Below, one piece after another: positions 45,998-55,662 of a stretch of 64,000 bases of DNA (its first letter is position 1; every line of letters starts with the position of its first letter). A program made the translations under genes and the position numbers. The notes below the pieces were generated by a model. The model did not search any database. It saw nothing but the letters and a program-made list of their open reading frames with translations, and was not told where the DNA came from. The DNA is from Acidihalobacter aeolianus (GTDB taxonomy: Bacteria; Pseudomonadota; Gammaproteobacteria; DSM-5130; Acidihalobacteraceae), in assembly GCF_001753165.1 (NCBI RefSeq), contig NZ_CP017448.1, positions 1,692,462 through 1,756,461 on the forward strand, in the 5' to 3' direction.

Positions 45998-46753
45998 TCA
46001 AGCTGTTACGGAGGGGGCCGGTTTGAGTCCCAGATTGACCTCGACCATGCGATCCATTTCGGCGGGACGTGGCGGGATTTCCTGGGTCAAGGCTTCGATA
46101 AAGGCATCTCGGGACAAGCTCAACAATGGGTTCCAGCGCTTCTCGAAACCGAGCGTCGAGCCGGGTTTGCCCGAAATGCCGGCGCCGCACACGCTACCCG
46201 CCACATGTCCTGCATAGATTTCCGTTTCATCGGGTAGATCCAGTAATTTTCCATGCAGGCTGTCCCAGAGTTGGCCGGCCATTTCAACTTCTCTGCCCGC
46301 AAGATCGGGGCGACCCACTGCACCCACGAACAGCGTGTCTCCGGTCAACACAAACCAGGGTTGATCGCCACGGCGCTTGTCGGTGACCAGAAGGCATACC
46401 GAATCTGGGGTATGACCTGGTGTGTGCAGCACGTCAATGGCGACGTTGCCTACCTCGATGCGCTGTTTATCCGCCAACGGCTCGAAACCGAATTGCACGT
46501 TGCCTAGGTTCGCCTCATGCAGGCAATACGTGCCGCCGCTGCGTTCGGCCAGCGGGCGGCCGCCGGAGTAATGGTCGGCATGAATATGCGTATCGATAAC
46601 ATGCGTGATACGAACATCCTGCTTGCGGGCTTCCTCAATGAACCAATCTTCGTCTCCCAGCACGGGGTCGATGGCCACGGCCACGTGGCAGGAACCGCAG
46701 CCGAACAGGTAGGACAGGGTGGCATCCTTGGTGGGTAGTTGTCTGAAAAACAT
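45998..46753 (-). CDS. Persulfide dioxygenase-like metallo-beta-lactamase-fold protein
   Basis: A 251-residue metal hydrolase-fold protein. The metal motif is THIHADHYSG, followed by HTPGHTPDSV and LTGDTLFVGAVGRPDL, with a final YAGHVAG histidine. These are the ETHE1/persulfide dioxygenase features, where an Fe(II) centre oxidises glutathione persulfide to sulfite. It is preceded by the ArsR-rhodanese regulator on the same strand. Together with the SQR-like gene it forms a sulfide-oxidation pathway. Confidence 0.88.
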   Translation of the reverse strand: MFFRQLPTKDATLSYLFGCGSCHVAVAIDPVLGDEDWFIEEARKQDVRITHVIDTHIHADHYSGGRPLAERSGGTYCLHEANLGNVQFGFEPLADKQRIEVGNVAIDVLHTPGHTPDSVCLLVTDKRRGDQPWFVLTGDTLFVGAVGRPDLAGREVEMAGQLWDSLHGKLLDLPDETEIYAGHVAGSVCGAGISGKPGSTLGFEKRWNPLLSLSRDAFIEALTQEIPPRPAEMDRMVEVNLGLKPAPSVTA

Positions 46754-46813
46754 GATCCATCCTCCTCAATGAGATAGTTTTGCGGCCGGCTGTCAATGGT
46801 TGGTTTGCCCGCA

Positions 46814-47497
46814 TTAGTCATCGAACACAGGGCACAGCCTTGCCTCGACCGGTAGACCTTGCGCCCGCCACTCCGCTACGCCGTCTTCCAGGCGCGAGGC
46901 CCGGTAACCTTCCCGGCTTAATAAGGTCACGGCCTCCTTGGCCATCACGCAGAATGGCCCGCGGCAATACGCCACGATGGGCTTGTCGTGCGGCAGTTCC
47001 GCCAGGCGTTTGCGTACTTCGGCAAGTGGCATGGAGAGCGCATACGGCAGGTGACCTGCAGCGAATTCCGTCTCGGGACGCACGTCCAGTACGACAACCT
47101 CGCCCCGCCTGGCTAGCTCAAGCATCTGCGCACGGTTGATCGGGGTCAGTTCTGCCGTCTGTTCCGACATCCTGGCGAGCGCATTCTTCAGTTCCAGTAA
47201 ATGCGCCTCGGCCAGTGATCGGATACTCACCCAGAAATCCGCCACACTACGATCAGCGAGACGATAAAACACGCGCTTGCCTTCCCGCCGTGTCTCGACC
47301 AAACGGGCCTGGCGTAGTTCCTTGAGGTGCGCGCTGGCCAGCTTGACAGAAATCTCCGCCTCGGCTGCCAGTTGATCGACGGATTTCTCCGCCTGGGCAA
47401 GCAGTTCGATTAGTTCCAGACGCTTGGGGCTGGCAACCGCCTTGCCAATGCGGGCCACCTGTGCATAAAGCAAATCTTTGATTTCACGCTCAGTCAT
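46814..47497 (-). CDS. ArsR-rhodanese fusion regulator (BigR-like)
   Basis: A 227-residue fusion: winged-helix ArsR domain (residues 1-100, SVDQLAAEAEISVKLASAHLKELRQAR) and a C-terminal rhodanese domain (residues about 115-220, VVLDVRPETEFAAGHLPYA, PIVAYCRGPFC). The rhodanese Cys in YCRGPFC may sense persulfide, and the domain couples sulfur status to DNA binding. An AT-rich region at 47505-47530 (cattctaatattctttgg on the minus strand) resembles a BigR operator. It is first gene of the sulfide module. Confidence 0.87.
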   Translation of the reverse strand: MTEREIKDLLYAQVARIGKAVASPKRLELIELLAQAEKSVDQLAAEAEISVKLASAHLKELRQARLVETRREGKRVFYRLADRSVADFWVSIRSLAEAHLLELKNALARMSEQTAELTPINRAQMLELARRGEVVVLDVRPETEFAAGHLPYALSMPLAEVRKRLAELPHDKPIVAYCRGPFCVMAKEAVTLLSREGYRASRLEDGVAEWRAQGLPVEARLCPVFDD

Positions 47498-47617
47498 GCG
47501 AGGATAATAATCCAAAGAATATTAGAATGAAAGAGGCGAATGCATGGCACTTCGAAATGATTGACTGCAGCAAGCGCCTTCGAGCGGGCTACCCGGGCGA
47601 CGCTGATACGGACGGGC

Positions 47618-48994
47618 TCATCGGATCTGATCGTTCCTGTTCAGCCCCAGTGTCGTCCATAGCCAGCGGGTATCGTAAGGCGTCTGACCGTCGCGTGCGC
47701 TGCGCCGGTCTTCATGGTTTTCCAGGGCCTTGAGCCATTCAAGGGCGCGCTTGCGGGTATGGAGATCGATAGCCGCCTGGCGCGGCGTCAGGCCGTCGAG
47801 CATGGGAACGGGCTGGTCGATCACCGCGCGGTAATGCCGATCCAGCATCTCTTGGATGAGTGACGCGTCGATTTCGGGCGGGACGGTATCGTCTTTCGGC
47901 GAGATGTCAACGGGCTCGGCGTGTTTGCGCGCCTGGGTATCCTGCAGGTTGTCGTATTTGACCAGGGCTTCGCCTAGTGCAGCGCCGAGCAACGCGCGCA
48001 GTCGCGTCAGTCCGCGCTCCATGCGCGCAGCGGACAGAGCGGTGAAGATCAGGCGGTTGGCCTGCAATTCGGCTCCGCCGCGCACCGGTGCGTTTGAATC
48101 GGTATAGCTCTGAAAGATCAGTCCCGTATCCTGCTCGGGCGGGGGAGCAGCTGGCACGTCGGGCGCACCTCCCAGCCAGTTCCAGAATGGCGGGTCATCG
48201 CCGGCGCGCACCCAGTCGGCGGCGGCGTCCAGCACCGCGGCGACCGAGTCGGCCGGGGTGCGAAGTGGCAGCTGCGCTGTGCCTGGCAGGATCGGCTCGC
48301 CATCGTAATTGCGCAATTCCGGCAACGGCACCTGGGCCTGTTCGATGGCGTCGACCAGCCACAGGCTGGCGCTGATGGCCGGCAGGCTGCGAAAGAATTC
48401 GGCCCGTGCTTCGAGTTCGTCGCGTGATTCCTCCCATTCCGGCCGCAACACGCGCAAATAAGTTTCGCGCCGGATTGGCAGCAAGCCGCCGCTGAACTGG
48501 CGGCGTTTGAGCACCGGCAGCACGCGAGCGGCAACGATGTCCCAGCGGGCCAGGTGATGCGTGGCGCTGCGCTCGTCCACGAACTGAGGTTCAGCGTCGG
48601 AATCCAGTAGATCGCGCAGCAGAAAGCCCTTGTCGCGATGTACTTCGAGAATCTCATACAGGCCGAGGGTACTGTCGCGCAGCGTCTGGATATACTGCCG
48701 CGCCGGAGCGGACTCGCGCCAGCCGACCCGCTTGAGATAGTCCGCGAGGAACGAGCAGCTGATTTTGTCGCGGTGGGTGGCGAAAGCCTCGAATATCATG
48801 CCGAACGCTATTCCTTGCAGTCCGAGCGCGTCGAGTTCGTCGGCCACGTCCTCCGGTTCCCAATCCAGCAATTCGGCCGCAAGCGCGATGTAGGCATGCC
48901 AATGACCGCGCAACGACTGCGCCCATGGTGGGCGTTCGGCGAACTTCATCAGGCGCGAGGCGACGGTGGCAATGCTGTTCTTGGGTTGTTTCAC
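47618..48994 (-). CDS. Large uncharacterised protein with C-terminal SEC-C-associated-like region
   Basis: A 458-residue soluble protein. The start is taken as GTG at 48994 because AGGAAATC precedes it; ATG alternatives upstream to 49108 lack a ribosome-binding site. The C-terminal part HYRAVIDQPVPMLDGLTPRQAA then RKRALEWLKALEN resembles the tail found in SEC-C and plasmid-partition-type proteins. The N-terminal 300 residues are helical and carry no recognised catalytic motif. It lies 75 bp downstream of the DedA-PAP2 gene on the same strand. Confidence 0.6.
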   Translation of the reverse strand: MKQPKNSIATVASRLMKFAERPPWAQSLRGHWHAYIALAAELLDWEPEDVADELDALGLQGIAFGMIFEAFATHRDKISCSFLADYLKRVGWRESAPARQYIQTLRDSTLGLYEILEVHRDKGFLLRDLLDSDAEPQFVDERSATHHLARWDIVAARVLPVLKRRQFSGGLLPIRRETYLRVLRPEWEESRDELEARAEFFRSLPAISASLWLVDAIEQAQVPLPELRNYDGEPILPGTAQLPLRTPADSVAAVLDAAADWVRAGDDPPFWNWLGGAPDVPAAPPPEQDTGLIFQSYTDSNAPVRGGAELQANRLIFTALSAARMERGLTRLRALLGAALGEALVKYDNLQDTQARKHAEPVDISPKDDTVPPEIDASLIQEMLDRHYRAVIDQPVPMLDGLTPRQAAIDLHTRKRALEWLKALENHEDRRSARDGQTPYDTRWLWTTLGLNRNDQIR

Positions 48995-49068
48995 GAAGAT
49001 TTCCTGTGTGTGATGGCGGTGGCCGAAGCGGTCAGCTTGATTTGTGTAGTCCCGGCTACGACCGTCGG

Positions 49069-51198
49069 TCAAGGCCCGGCTGGCACGCGGCATGTTGCAT
49101 TCAGCCATGACAGTATCAATCGACCATCGGTGAAAAACGGGTCGCCGATCAAAGAGTATCCGATCTGCGGTGCCACCCAGGGAAATGACCGGCTGTTGCT
49201 CAGACAGCCGTGGTTGCGTAGTGTCCGCAACGCGCGCATCCGGGCCGCGTCAAGGCTCGGCGCGAGGCGCCGGGCCGGATACCAGTGCATCCCGTCATAG
49301 GCGCGAACCACGCCGACCCACAGCCATTGCCCAGCTTGGGTGCGATACGGCGTGCGCCACAGCACGAGGACCAGCGTCAGCCGAGCCTTGCCCTGCTTTG
49401 CCCCATGATTGAACGCCAGCGCGTAAAGTTCTCCCCGCCAAAACAGCGGGGAAGGCGATGCGCGCAGATCGTCCAAGCCCTGACGCCAAAGCCGCCATAG
49501 CGCACCGACACTCGACCCATCGGCCGCTCGCCACCCACTTGCCGCAAGCTGGACGCTCAGTTGTGTTTCGTTACCGGCCAGCAGCGCCAGCGAGAGCGGC
49601 TGGGCCGGCGTACCCAGTGCCGTGCGCACTTCGCGCGGTAGGTGGGCGGTGAGAAAGGGTTCGATGGCTTGCGGCAAGGTTTGCACGACCTGCTCCACCG
49701 GTGCCGGCTGCGACGGGTGTGGCGGATACATCACTGTCGACACTGCATAAACCACGCTGATCAGTAGCAGACCGACCAAGACAGGCAGGGTGCCCACGCG
49801 GGCAGGCGCCAGTGGGCAACGCGTGCGCAGCCACTCGGTCCAGCCGCTGGCAGCCAGCAGCCACATGCCGCCGACCAGATAGCCGCCGAGAATGTCGCTC
49901 AGGTAATGCACGTCCAGCACCACGCGGCTCGCGCCGATCAGCAACGCCAGCACCATCCAAGCGAAGAACAGATTAACCCGCGCCGGCCAGCGGCGCAGCT
50001 CGCGCAGACCGATGTAGGCAAGAAAACCGAACAGGCTCACCGCCACCGTGGCATGACCGCTGGGGAAGGCGTAGCTCGCTACATGCACGGCGGCGTCTAA
50101 CGGACGCGGCCGGTGCAGCGCTAGCTTGCCGGCAAAGGTGAAGGCCGTGCTACCGCCGACCGACATCAGCAATGGCAGCAGATAGGTGCGCCGCTGCGAG
50201 CGCCACAACCAGAGTCCGGCCGCCAGCAGAATCGCCAGTACCACCGGCCAGACGCCGAGCCCGCTGACCCAGACCGCCGCCGTGATCGAGGCCGGCGTGC
50301 GCAGGGCAGCGACGAGTTCGGCGACGCTGTGGTCTAGAGCAACGATCGGATCCGAGGCGAGCACGTCCTCGACCAAGCCGCTGAACAACAATGCCAGATA
50401 GATGAAAGCCGCGCTTATCAGGGTCAGCGGCAGGCCCTCGAAACGGCGCCGGTCGAGACGCGCGGCGAGCAGACCGAACAGGCGCGGATGCCTGCCGCGC
50501 AAGGCCTCGATCTGCGGGTTGTCGCGCAGTACCTGGGCGAAAGCTTGCACGGTCGCGACGACTGCAGCCCACCAAGCCGGGCCGTGGCGCAGCATGGTCC
50601 GGCGTAGATACCACAGCAGCAGCACGAACAGAGCGAGCAGTGCGATGGCGATGGCGCTGCGCGACAGCCATTGCTGGGCCAGATTGAGGGAACGGGCGAA
50701 CACATAGCCGGCGCCGACCCACTGCAGACCCCAGCCGAGCGCGCCGAGCAAGTTCCACAGCAAGAACCAGCGGGGCGACATGCCGGCCGTTCCGGCCACA
50801 AAGGGTGCAACTTCCTTGAGGCTGGGGATGAAACGCGACAGAAACACGCTCTTGCCGCCATGCCGTGCGAAGAATGTGTGTGTTTTTTCAATGTGTTCGC
50901 GACGCAGCAGCCACAAACCCTCGCGCGTCCAGCGTTGTCCGTAGCGGCGTCCCAGCCAGTAGTTGACGTTATCACCCAAGGTTGCCCCGACGACGGCGAA
51001 GAGCAGAATACCGATAAAGCTCGGACCGCCCGGGCTGGCCGAAAGTGCTCCCAACAACAGCAACAGGGTCGATCCTGGCAAGAACAGACCAACGACAAGC
51101 ACTGTCTCGGCCAGCGCCGCGAGTAGCGCGATCCAGTAAATCCAGCCGTGCAGCGCCTGAATCGCCGGCATTATGGACATTAACCAATGATCGAGCAT
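49069..51198 (-). CDS. DedA-PAP2-LssY fusion membrane protein
   Basis: A 709-residue multi-domain membrane protein. Residues about 10-180 are a DedA/SNARE-associated domain (GLFLPGSTLLLLLGAL, FFARHGGKSVFLSRFIPSLK). Residues about 280-450 are a PAP2 phosphatase with KLALHRPRP, FPSGHATV and SRVVLDVHYLSD motifs. The C-terminal about 180 residues match the LssY-type soluble domain (LAGNETQLSVQLAASGWR). Likely acts on lipid phosphates, for example undecaprenyl pyrophosphate recycling or lipid A modification. The start at 51198 fits. Confidence 0.88.
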   Translation of the reverse strand: MLDHWLMSIMPAIQALHGWIYWIALLAALAETVLVVGLFLPGSTLLLLLGALSASPGGPSFIGILLFAVVGATLGDNVNYWLGRRYGQRWTREGLWLLRREHIEKTHTFFARHGGKSVFLSRFIPSLKEVAPFVAGTAGMSPRWFLLWNLLGALGWGLQWVGAGYVFARSLNLAQQWLSRSAIAIALLALFVLLLWYLRRTMLRHGPAWWAAVVATVQAFAQVLRDNPQIEALRGRHPRLFGLLAARLDRRRFEGLPLTLISAAFIYLALLFSGLVEDVLASDPIVALDHSVAELVAALRTPASITAAVWVSGLGVWPVVLAILLAAGLWLWRSQRRTYLLPLLMSVGGSTAFTFAGKLALHRPRPLDAAVHVASYAFPSGHATVAVSLFGFLAYIGLRELRRWPARVNLFFAWMVLALLIGASRVVLDVHYLSDILGGYLVGGMWLLAASGWTEWLRTRCPLAPARVGTLPVLVGLLLISVVYAVSTVMYPPHPSQPAPVEQVVQTLPQAIEPFLTAHLPREVRTALGTPAQPLSLALLAGNETQLSVQLAASGWRAADGSSVGALWRLWRQGLDDLRASPSPLFWRGELYALAFNHGAKQGKARLTLVLVLWRTPYRTQAGQWLWVGVVRAYDGMHWYPARRLAPSLDAARMRALRTLRNHGCLSNSRSFPWVAPQIGYSLIGDPFFTDGRLILSWLNATCRVPAGP

Positions 51199-51329
51199 GC
51201 GGGCCTCTTGTTACTCCGATGACGAGCAGGGTTACATTTCAGCTATTTGTTAGCAGGATTGGCGTGGGAACGCCTTCGGTGGCAGATGCAGCGTGCAATA
51301 TAGCGTCGGTACAGTGGGTCTGCCGAAAA

Positions 51330-51850
51330 GCGGCAGCGCCAATCGCGCTACCGGTCGATGCAGCAACTTGGCCAGGAAAGCTCGAGCCTGTCGAGCGGTA
51401 AATGCACGCCGACGTAAATCCGTGCCCAGGCCATAGCAAACCCGCCCAACGACAATATCAGCCCTCAGCGACGCAGAAGTCTCAATGCCATCAACGCGAA
51501 TCCTAGGCTCCACATGAAGGGTGCGTGGTCGCTGGGAAAGGCATTATGGGCCAGATACGGCAGGTCTTGATGACCGAGATCGTTCATGAACGACCTCGGA
51601 TGACAGTACAGCGGGCCGAGGACTCCGATCAGCATCACAGTCGTCGTGGTGATCAATGCGACGCATCAACTGGGATGTGTCAGCCGGATCCACAGCATCA
51701 CGAACAGTGCTGCCGTCAGCAGTGCCGGCTATTCGGCACAGAACAAACCGAAATCCAGCAGCCTGGGCGACGGGGCGCCCCTGCGTTGATCAGCAGGAAC
51801 AGGCGGTCATTGAGCGCGATCAACGGACAATCTCCAAGACTGACACAACG
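51330..51850 (-). pseudogene. PAP2-family phosphatase remnant
   Basis: Minus-strand fragments of a BcrC-like undecaprenyl-diphosphate phosphatase: LNDRLFLLINAG, then TTTVMLIGVLGPLYCHPR, HNAFPSDHAPFMWSLGFALMA, a TGA stop at ALRLLRR, and after it LILSLGGFAMAWARIYVGVHL. Several stops and shifts disable it. The active-site PSDH motif is kept, so decay is fairly recent. It lies beside the intact DedA-PAP2 protein. Confidence 0.75.
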
Positions 51851-52066
51851 AAACGCGAATCTTATCAAATGATGACGGTCGTACCGATTACGATCCGGCT
51901 AGGAAAGGCATCGGAGGAAATGCGTCGTGTCGCGCCAACGTCATGGGCACGAATCCGCCTGTTGAAAGATTCATTTCGTTCCCGCAGTCGCCATTGGAGA
52001 CTCACTGAACCGCGCAGATGCAAGTGTCTAATTGACATCTTACCGCCCAGGATATCGATCTTGACT

Positions 52067-52245
52067 TTAATGTGTTCCCTTGGAGAGCGACCTGACACCG
52101 TGCTGGGGGACTGCGAATAGCAAGCGGTCGCGTCCTGCGTCCTTGGCGGCATACAATGTTTGGTCAGCGGCCTGGTAGAGCGCTTCGATCATCACGTCCG
52201 CATCGCACAGGGTGTGCCACTCCGATGCTGGCGGTGATCGTTGAA
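52067..52245 (-). pseudogene. GGDEF-domain C-terminal remnant
   Basis: About 45 codons reading ADQTLYAAKDAGRDRLLFA, the usual end of a diguanylate cyclase GGDEF domain. An earlier part STITASIGVA lies in another frame. It has neither GGDEF motif nor start. The area 51851-52066 holds nothing further recognised. Confidence 0.65.
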
Positions 52246-52365
52246 ATTGATCAGTCAGCCGCGTGTTGAGCTTGGCGCAGCTGTTCGGCAAAGATCGCTG
52301 CCGCTCAAGGTTGCAATCGAACAACAATATATCGAATTCCCCATCACCGAGGCGCGTAGGAAAAT

Positions 52366-52480
52366 CGCAACGAAGTGGAGAGGCTGTTCCGTCGCCTCAA
52401 GGGATTCAGATGGATTTTCTCTCGTTTCGACAAACTCGCTGTCATCTTCATATTCTTCATTTACTTCCCACTGAGCGTTG
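52366..52480 (+). pseudogene. IS5-family (IS427/IS1031-like) transposase C-terminal remnant
   Basis: A plus-strand frame with RNEVERLFRRLKGFRWIFSRFDKLAV, the conserved catalytic-Glu helix and end of the IS5 small-transposase group. The frame is closed upstream by TAG at 52357. It is a third kind of IS5 trace in the window. Confidence 0.7.
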
Positions 52481-52602
52481 ACGTATTACTTAGTCCTGAA
52501 TCCGTAACTTAGCAGGCCATTATGATGTGATAAATAGCCGTAATTTATAGGCTATATTGCTAAAATAGACGCTCTCGAAAAGGTCACTCAGTCAGTGAAA
52601 AA

Positions 52603-53946
52603 ATGAAGCGCTTCAAAATTGAACAATCAGATGCAGATATCATCAGCCACAGTGGCCTGGCACTGATCGGTCAGGCCATAAAACGCCACACGAAGCTGAG
52701 TAGCCAGCTGGATGCAAGCATCCCGTTACGCCATGGCATCAAGCATTCTGATGTCATCAAGAGCTACCTGGCATTACTGAGTATCGGAAAAAGCGATTTT
52801 GAGGCCATCAATACCATTGAGAGTGAATTCTATTTCATGAGCGCGATGGATATCAATGACATCCCTTGCGAAGCGACACTGCGCCAACGCATGGATAAAC
52901 ATGCGGAACACTTTTTGCCCATCGTCGAGAGAGCCAGCCGGGATTTTCTGAGCAATATCCAACCTACGCTACGGCCCTTGCCCACCGGACATATTCCGAT
53001 CGATGCCGATGTGACCCCGATGGATAATTCGGGCAGCCACAAAGAAGGCGTATCGAGAACCTATAAGGGACATGACGGGTTTGCCCCCATGGCGGTATAC
53101 CTCGGCCAGGAAGGCTATTGTATCGGCTTTGACTTTCGTGAAGGCAAGCAGCATTGCCAGAAAGACACACCGGCCTTGCTGGCAAAGACCTTGCGACAGG
53201 CCCGGGAAATCACAACGCAGCCCCTTTTGCTCAGGCTCGATGGCGGCAACGATTCCATCGAGAACATCGACGTCATCCTCGAGCACAGCGAAGACCATAA
53301 AACCCAGTCCCCTGTTGATTTCCTCATCAAATGGAATCCCCGCAAACAGGATAAAGCCTATTGGCTTGAGCTTGCGGAACAAAAAGGACGATGGGAAGAG
53401 CCACGGGAAGGCAAGCGGATAGCCACTTTCAGTCTGCAGGTTTCGCGGCAATGGCAAGGTTATGAGTATTCGGTACGGCAGGTCATTCGTCTAACTGAAA
53501 GAACCATTGATAAACAGGGGCAGATATTGCTGGTTCCCGAGATTGATCTTGAAGGATGGTGGACAAGCCTGGACATCAGTGAAGGCGATATCATTCAGCT
53601 TTATGCGGATCATGGTACATCGGAACAGTTCCACAGCGAATTTAAAACTGACATGGATATCGAACGCTTGCCCTCCGGGAAATTCGCCACCAATGCGTTG
53701 GTATTGGGAGCCAGTGTGCTGGCCTACAATATCCTGCGCTGGATTGGGCAAAACGGCTTGTTGGGTCCAACGTCTCCGAAACGCAACAAAGCGAAAAGGC
53801 GACGGATCAAGACAGTGATGCAAGAGCTGATGTATGTTGCCGCACGCATCATCCGAACATCGCGCTACATCAAGATAGGCTTTGGCAAAGGTTGCCGTTC
53901 ACTTCAGGCCTTTGAAACGGTGTATCAGAAACTGGCCTATGGATAA
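52603..53946 (+). CDS. IS1380-family transposase
   Basis: A 447-residue DDE transposase, apparently complete. Motifs include IDADVTPMDNSGSHKEG (first Asp), LLLRLDGGNDS (second Asp), and YADHGTSEQFHSEFKTD (the Glu region typical of IS1380). C-terminal FATNALVLGASVLAYNILRW follows. Codon use is less GC-rich than neighbours. It ends 12 bp before the IS66 insertion, so the transposase itself was not disrupted. Confidence 0.92.
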   Translation: MKRFKIEQSDADIISHSGLALIGQAIKRHTKLSSQLDASIPLRHGIKHSDVIKSYLALLSIGKSDFEAINTIESEFYFMSAMDINDIPCEATLRQRMDKHAEHFLPIVERASRDFLSNIQPTLRPLPTGHIPIDADVTPMDNSGSHKEGVSRTYKGHDGFAPMAVYLGQEGYCIGFDFREGKQHCQKDTPALLAKTLRQAREITTQPLLLRLDGGNDSIENIDVILEHSEDHKTQSPVDFLIKWNPRKQDKAYWLELAEQKGRWEEPREGKRIATFSLQVSRQWQGYEYSVRQVIRLTERTIDKQGQILLVPEIDLEGWWTSLDISEGDIIQLYADHGTSEQFHSEFKTDMDIERLPSGKFATNALVLGASVLAYNILRWIGQNGLLGPTSPKRNKAKRRRIKTVMQELMYVAARIIRTSRYIKIGFGKGCRSLQAFETVYQKLAYG

Positions 53947-53958
53947 AGAAAGGCCGAT

Positions 53959-55662
53959 GTAACTACTCAGTGAAAATAATTACAAAAAGTACTTGACAGG
54001 GTTTTTGGTAGTTTTTTTGAAAATATGGCGGCGCTGTAACGAGTGCGATTATTGGTCTCCGAAAGCGACAGAGGCGTAGTCTTCCTTGCGACATCACGCG
54101 AGGCACTGCCCCACCGTCAGTCAATTATTTTACGCCGCCAGATCGCCTTACAAACGAGAAAATTGGCACTTCAAAACCCGTGAGATAATAGCTTCATTAC
54201 TTCTTTGGAGCAGTCTTGCGTGCGGATCGACGGCGTCGATATCGAGATCACCCTGGCACAGGTCAGGGCGCAACTGGAGCAGGAGAAAGACCTATCTCCG
54301 GCACTCCGCGCCAGTATCGAGATGATGCTCATGTTGTTCGTCGTGTTACTCAACCGTCTCGGGCTCAATAGCCGCAACAGCAGTCAGCCGCCGGCATCGG
54401 ATCCCAATCGGCCACGCAGCCAGCGTGTGCGCTCAAGCCGACCTTCCGGTGGCCAGCCGGGGCACGTGGGCAAGACCTTGCGCCCGGTCGAGCATCCCGA
54501 TGAGATCGAGGTCCTCAAGATCGATCGTCGTCGCTTGCCGAAAGGCTGCTATACCGAGGCGGGTTTCGAGACTCGCCAGGTTTTTGATATCGACATCAGC
54601 CGGATCGTGACCGAGTATCGGGCGCAGATCCTGGAGAATGAATCAGGCCAACGTTTTGTGGCTTCATTCCCGGAAGGGGTGGATAAGAAGGTGCAGTATG
54701 GTTCCGGCCTCAAGGCCCATGCCGTCTATCTGTCCCAATATCAGCTCTTGCCCTACAAGCGGATCCAGGATTACTTTGCCGATCAGTTGGGCATCCCTTT
54801 GAGCGATGGTTCACTGGTGAACTTCAATCGCGAGGCATTTACCCGCCTGGCGGCCTTTGAGGCGATCAGCAAAACGGCATTGGCCAAAGCCGTGTCCGCT
54901 CATGCCGACGAGACCGGGGTCAACATTGATGGCAAACGCCATTGGCTGCATGGTCTGTCCAATGCTGATTGGACGCATTATCAGGTCCACAGTAAGCGAG
55001 GCCAGGAGGCGATGGACGCGATCGGGATCCTGCCACGGTTCCGCGGTGTGCTGTGTCATGACCATTGGAAACCCTATTACCGTTATCGGGACTGCACCCA
55101 TGCCCTGTGCAATGCCCACCACCTGCGCGAACTGGAACGAGCATTCGAGCAGGACGGACAACAATGGGCGGAAGCGATGGGCAAGCTGCTCAGAGAGATT
55201 CATCAGGCCGTCGAGAACGCTGGCGGCATCCTGCCGCTGACCGAGGCCAATGCTTACCGGCAGCGCTACCGAGATGTGCTCGAGGCGGGGCAACTGGAAT
55301 GCCCTGAGCCGGAAAAACCACCCGACAACAAGCCTCGGGGGCGGATCAAGCGGAGCAAGGCCCGCAATCTGCTGGAGCGTCTGATGGCCTATGAAGACGA
55401 TGTGCTGCGTTTCATGGTGGACGTCAATGTGCCGTTCACGAACAATCAGGCGGAGAACGATATCCGTATGACCAAAGTGCAGCAGAAGATCTCCGGCTGC
55501 TTCCGCAGCCTGGAGGGTGCCGCGATGTTTTGCCGCATACGGGGATATCTATCGACCTGCCGAAAGCAGGGGGTCACGGCTTCGGAGGCGTTGCGCCTAG
55601 TATTCGATCGCAAGCTACCGGCTTTTGCTCTGGCGATCTCTGAGAATTAGCTGAGTAGTTAC
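53959..55662 (+). mobile_element. IS66-family element with 8-bp target duplication
   Basis: A 1704-bp element with 12-bp terminal inverted repeats GTAACTACTCAG (53959-53970 and 55651-55662). The 8-bp target duplication AGGCCGAT flanks it at 53951-53958 and 55663-55670, the length expected for IS66. It carries only a TnpC-type transposase without tnpA/tnpB, as in the ISBst12 subgroup. About 250 bp before the transposase are non-coding. Confidence 0.95.
54220..55650 (+). CDS. IS66-family transposase (ISBst12 type)
   Basis: About 476 residues. A leucine-zipper-like N-terminus (LNSRNSSQPPASDPN) and zinc-finger-like part precede the DDE domain: SAHADETGVNID (first Asp), LCHDHWKPYYRY (second Asp) and VPFTNNQAENDIRMTK (Glu). 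All are intact. Start is uncertain: TTG at 54205 or GTG at 54220, with no ATG close to the domain. It ends one base before the right terminal repeat. Confidence 0.9.
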   Translation: MRIDGVDIEITLAQVRAQLEQEKDLSPALRASIEMMLMLFVVLLNRLGLNSRNSSQPPASDPNRPRSQRVRSSRPSGGQPGHVGKTLRPVEHPDEIEVLKIDRRRLPKGCYTEAGFETRQVFDIDISRIVTEYRAQILENESGQRFVASFPEGVDKKVQYGSGLKAHAVYLSQYQLLPYKRIQDYFADQLGIPLSDGSLVNFNREAFTRLAAFEAISKTALAKAVSAHADETGVNIDGKRHWLHGLSNADWTHYQVHSKRGQEAMDAIGILPRFRGVLCHDHWKPYYRYRDCTHALCNAHHLRELERAFEQDGQQWAEAMGKLLREIHQAVENAGGILPLTEANAYRQRYRDVLEAGQLECPEPEKPPDNKPRGRIKRSKARNLLERLMAYEDDVLRFMVDVNVPFTNNQAENDIRMTKVQQKISGCFRSLEGAAMFCRIRGYLSTCRKQGVTASEALRLVFDRKLPAFALAISEN

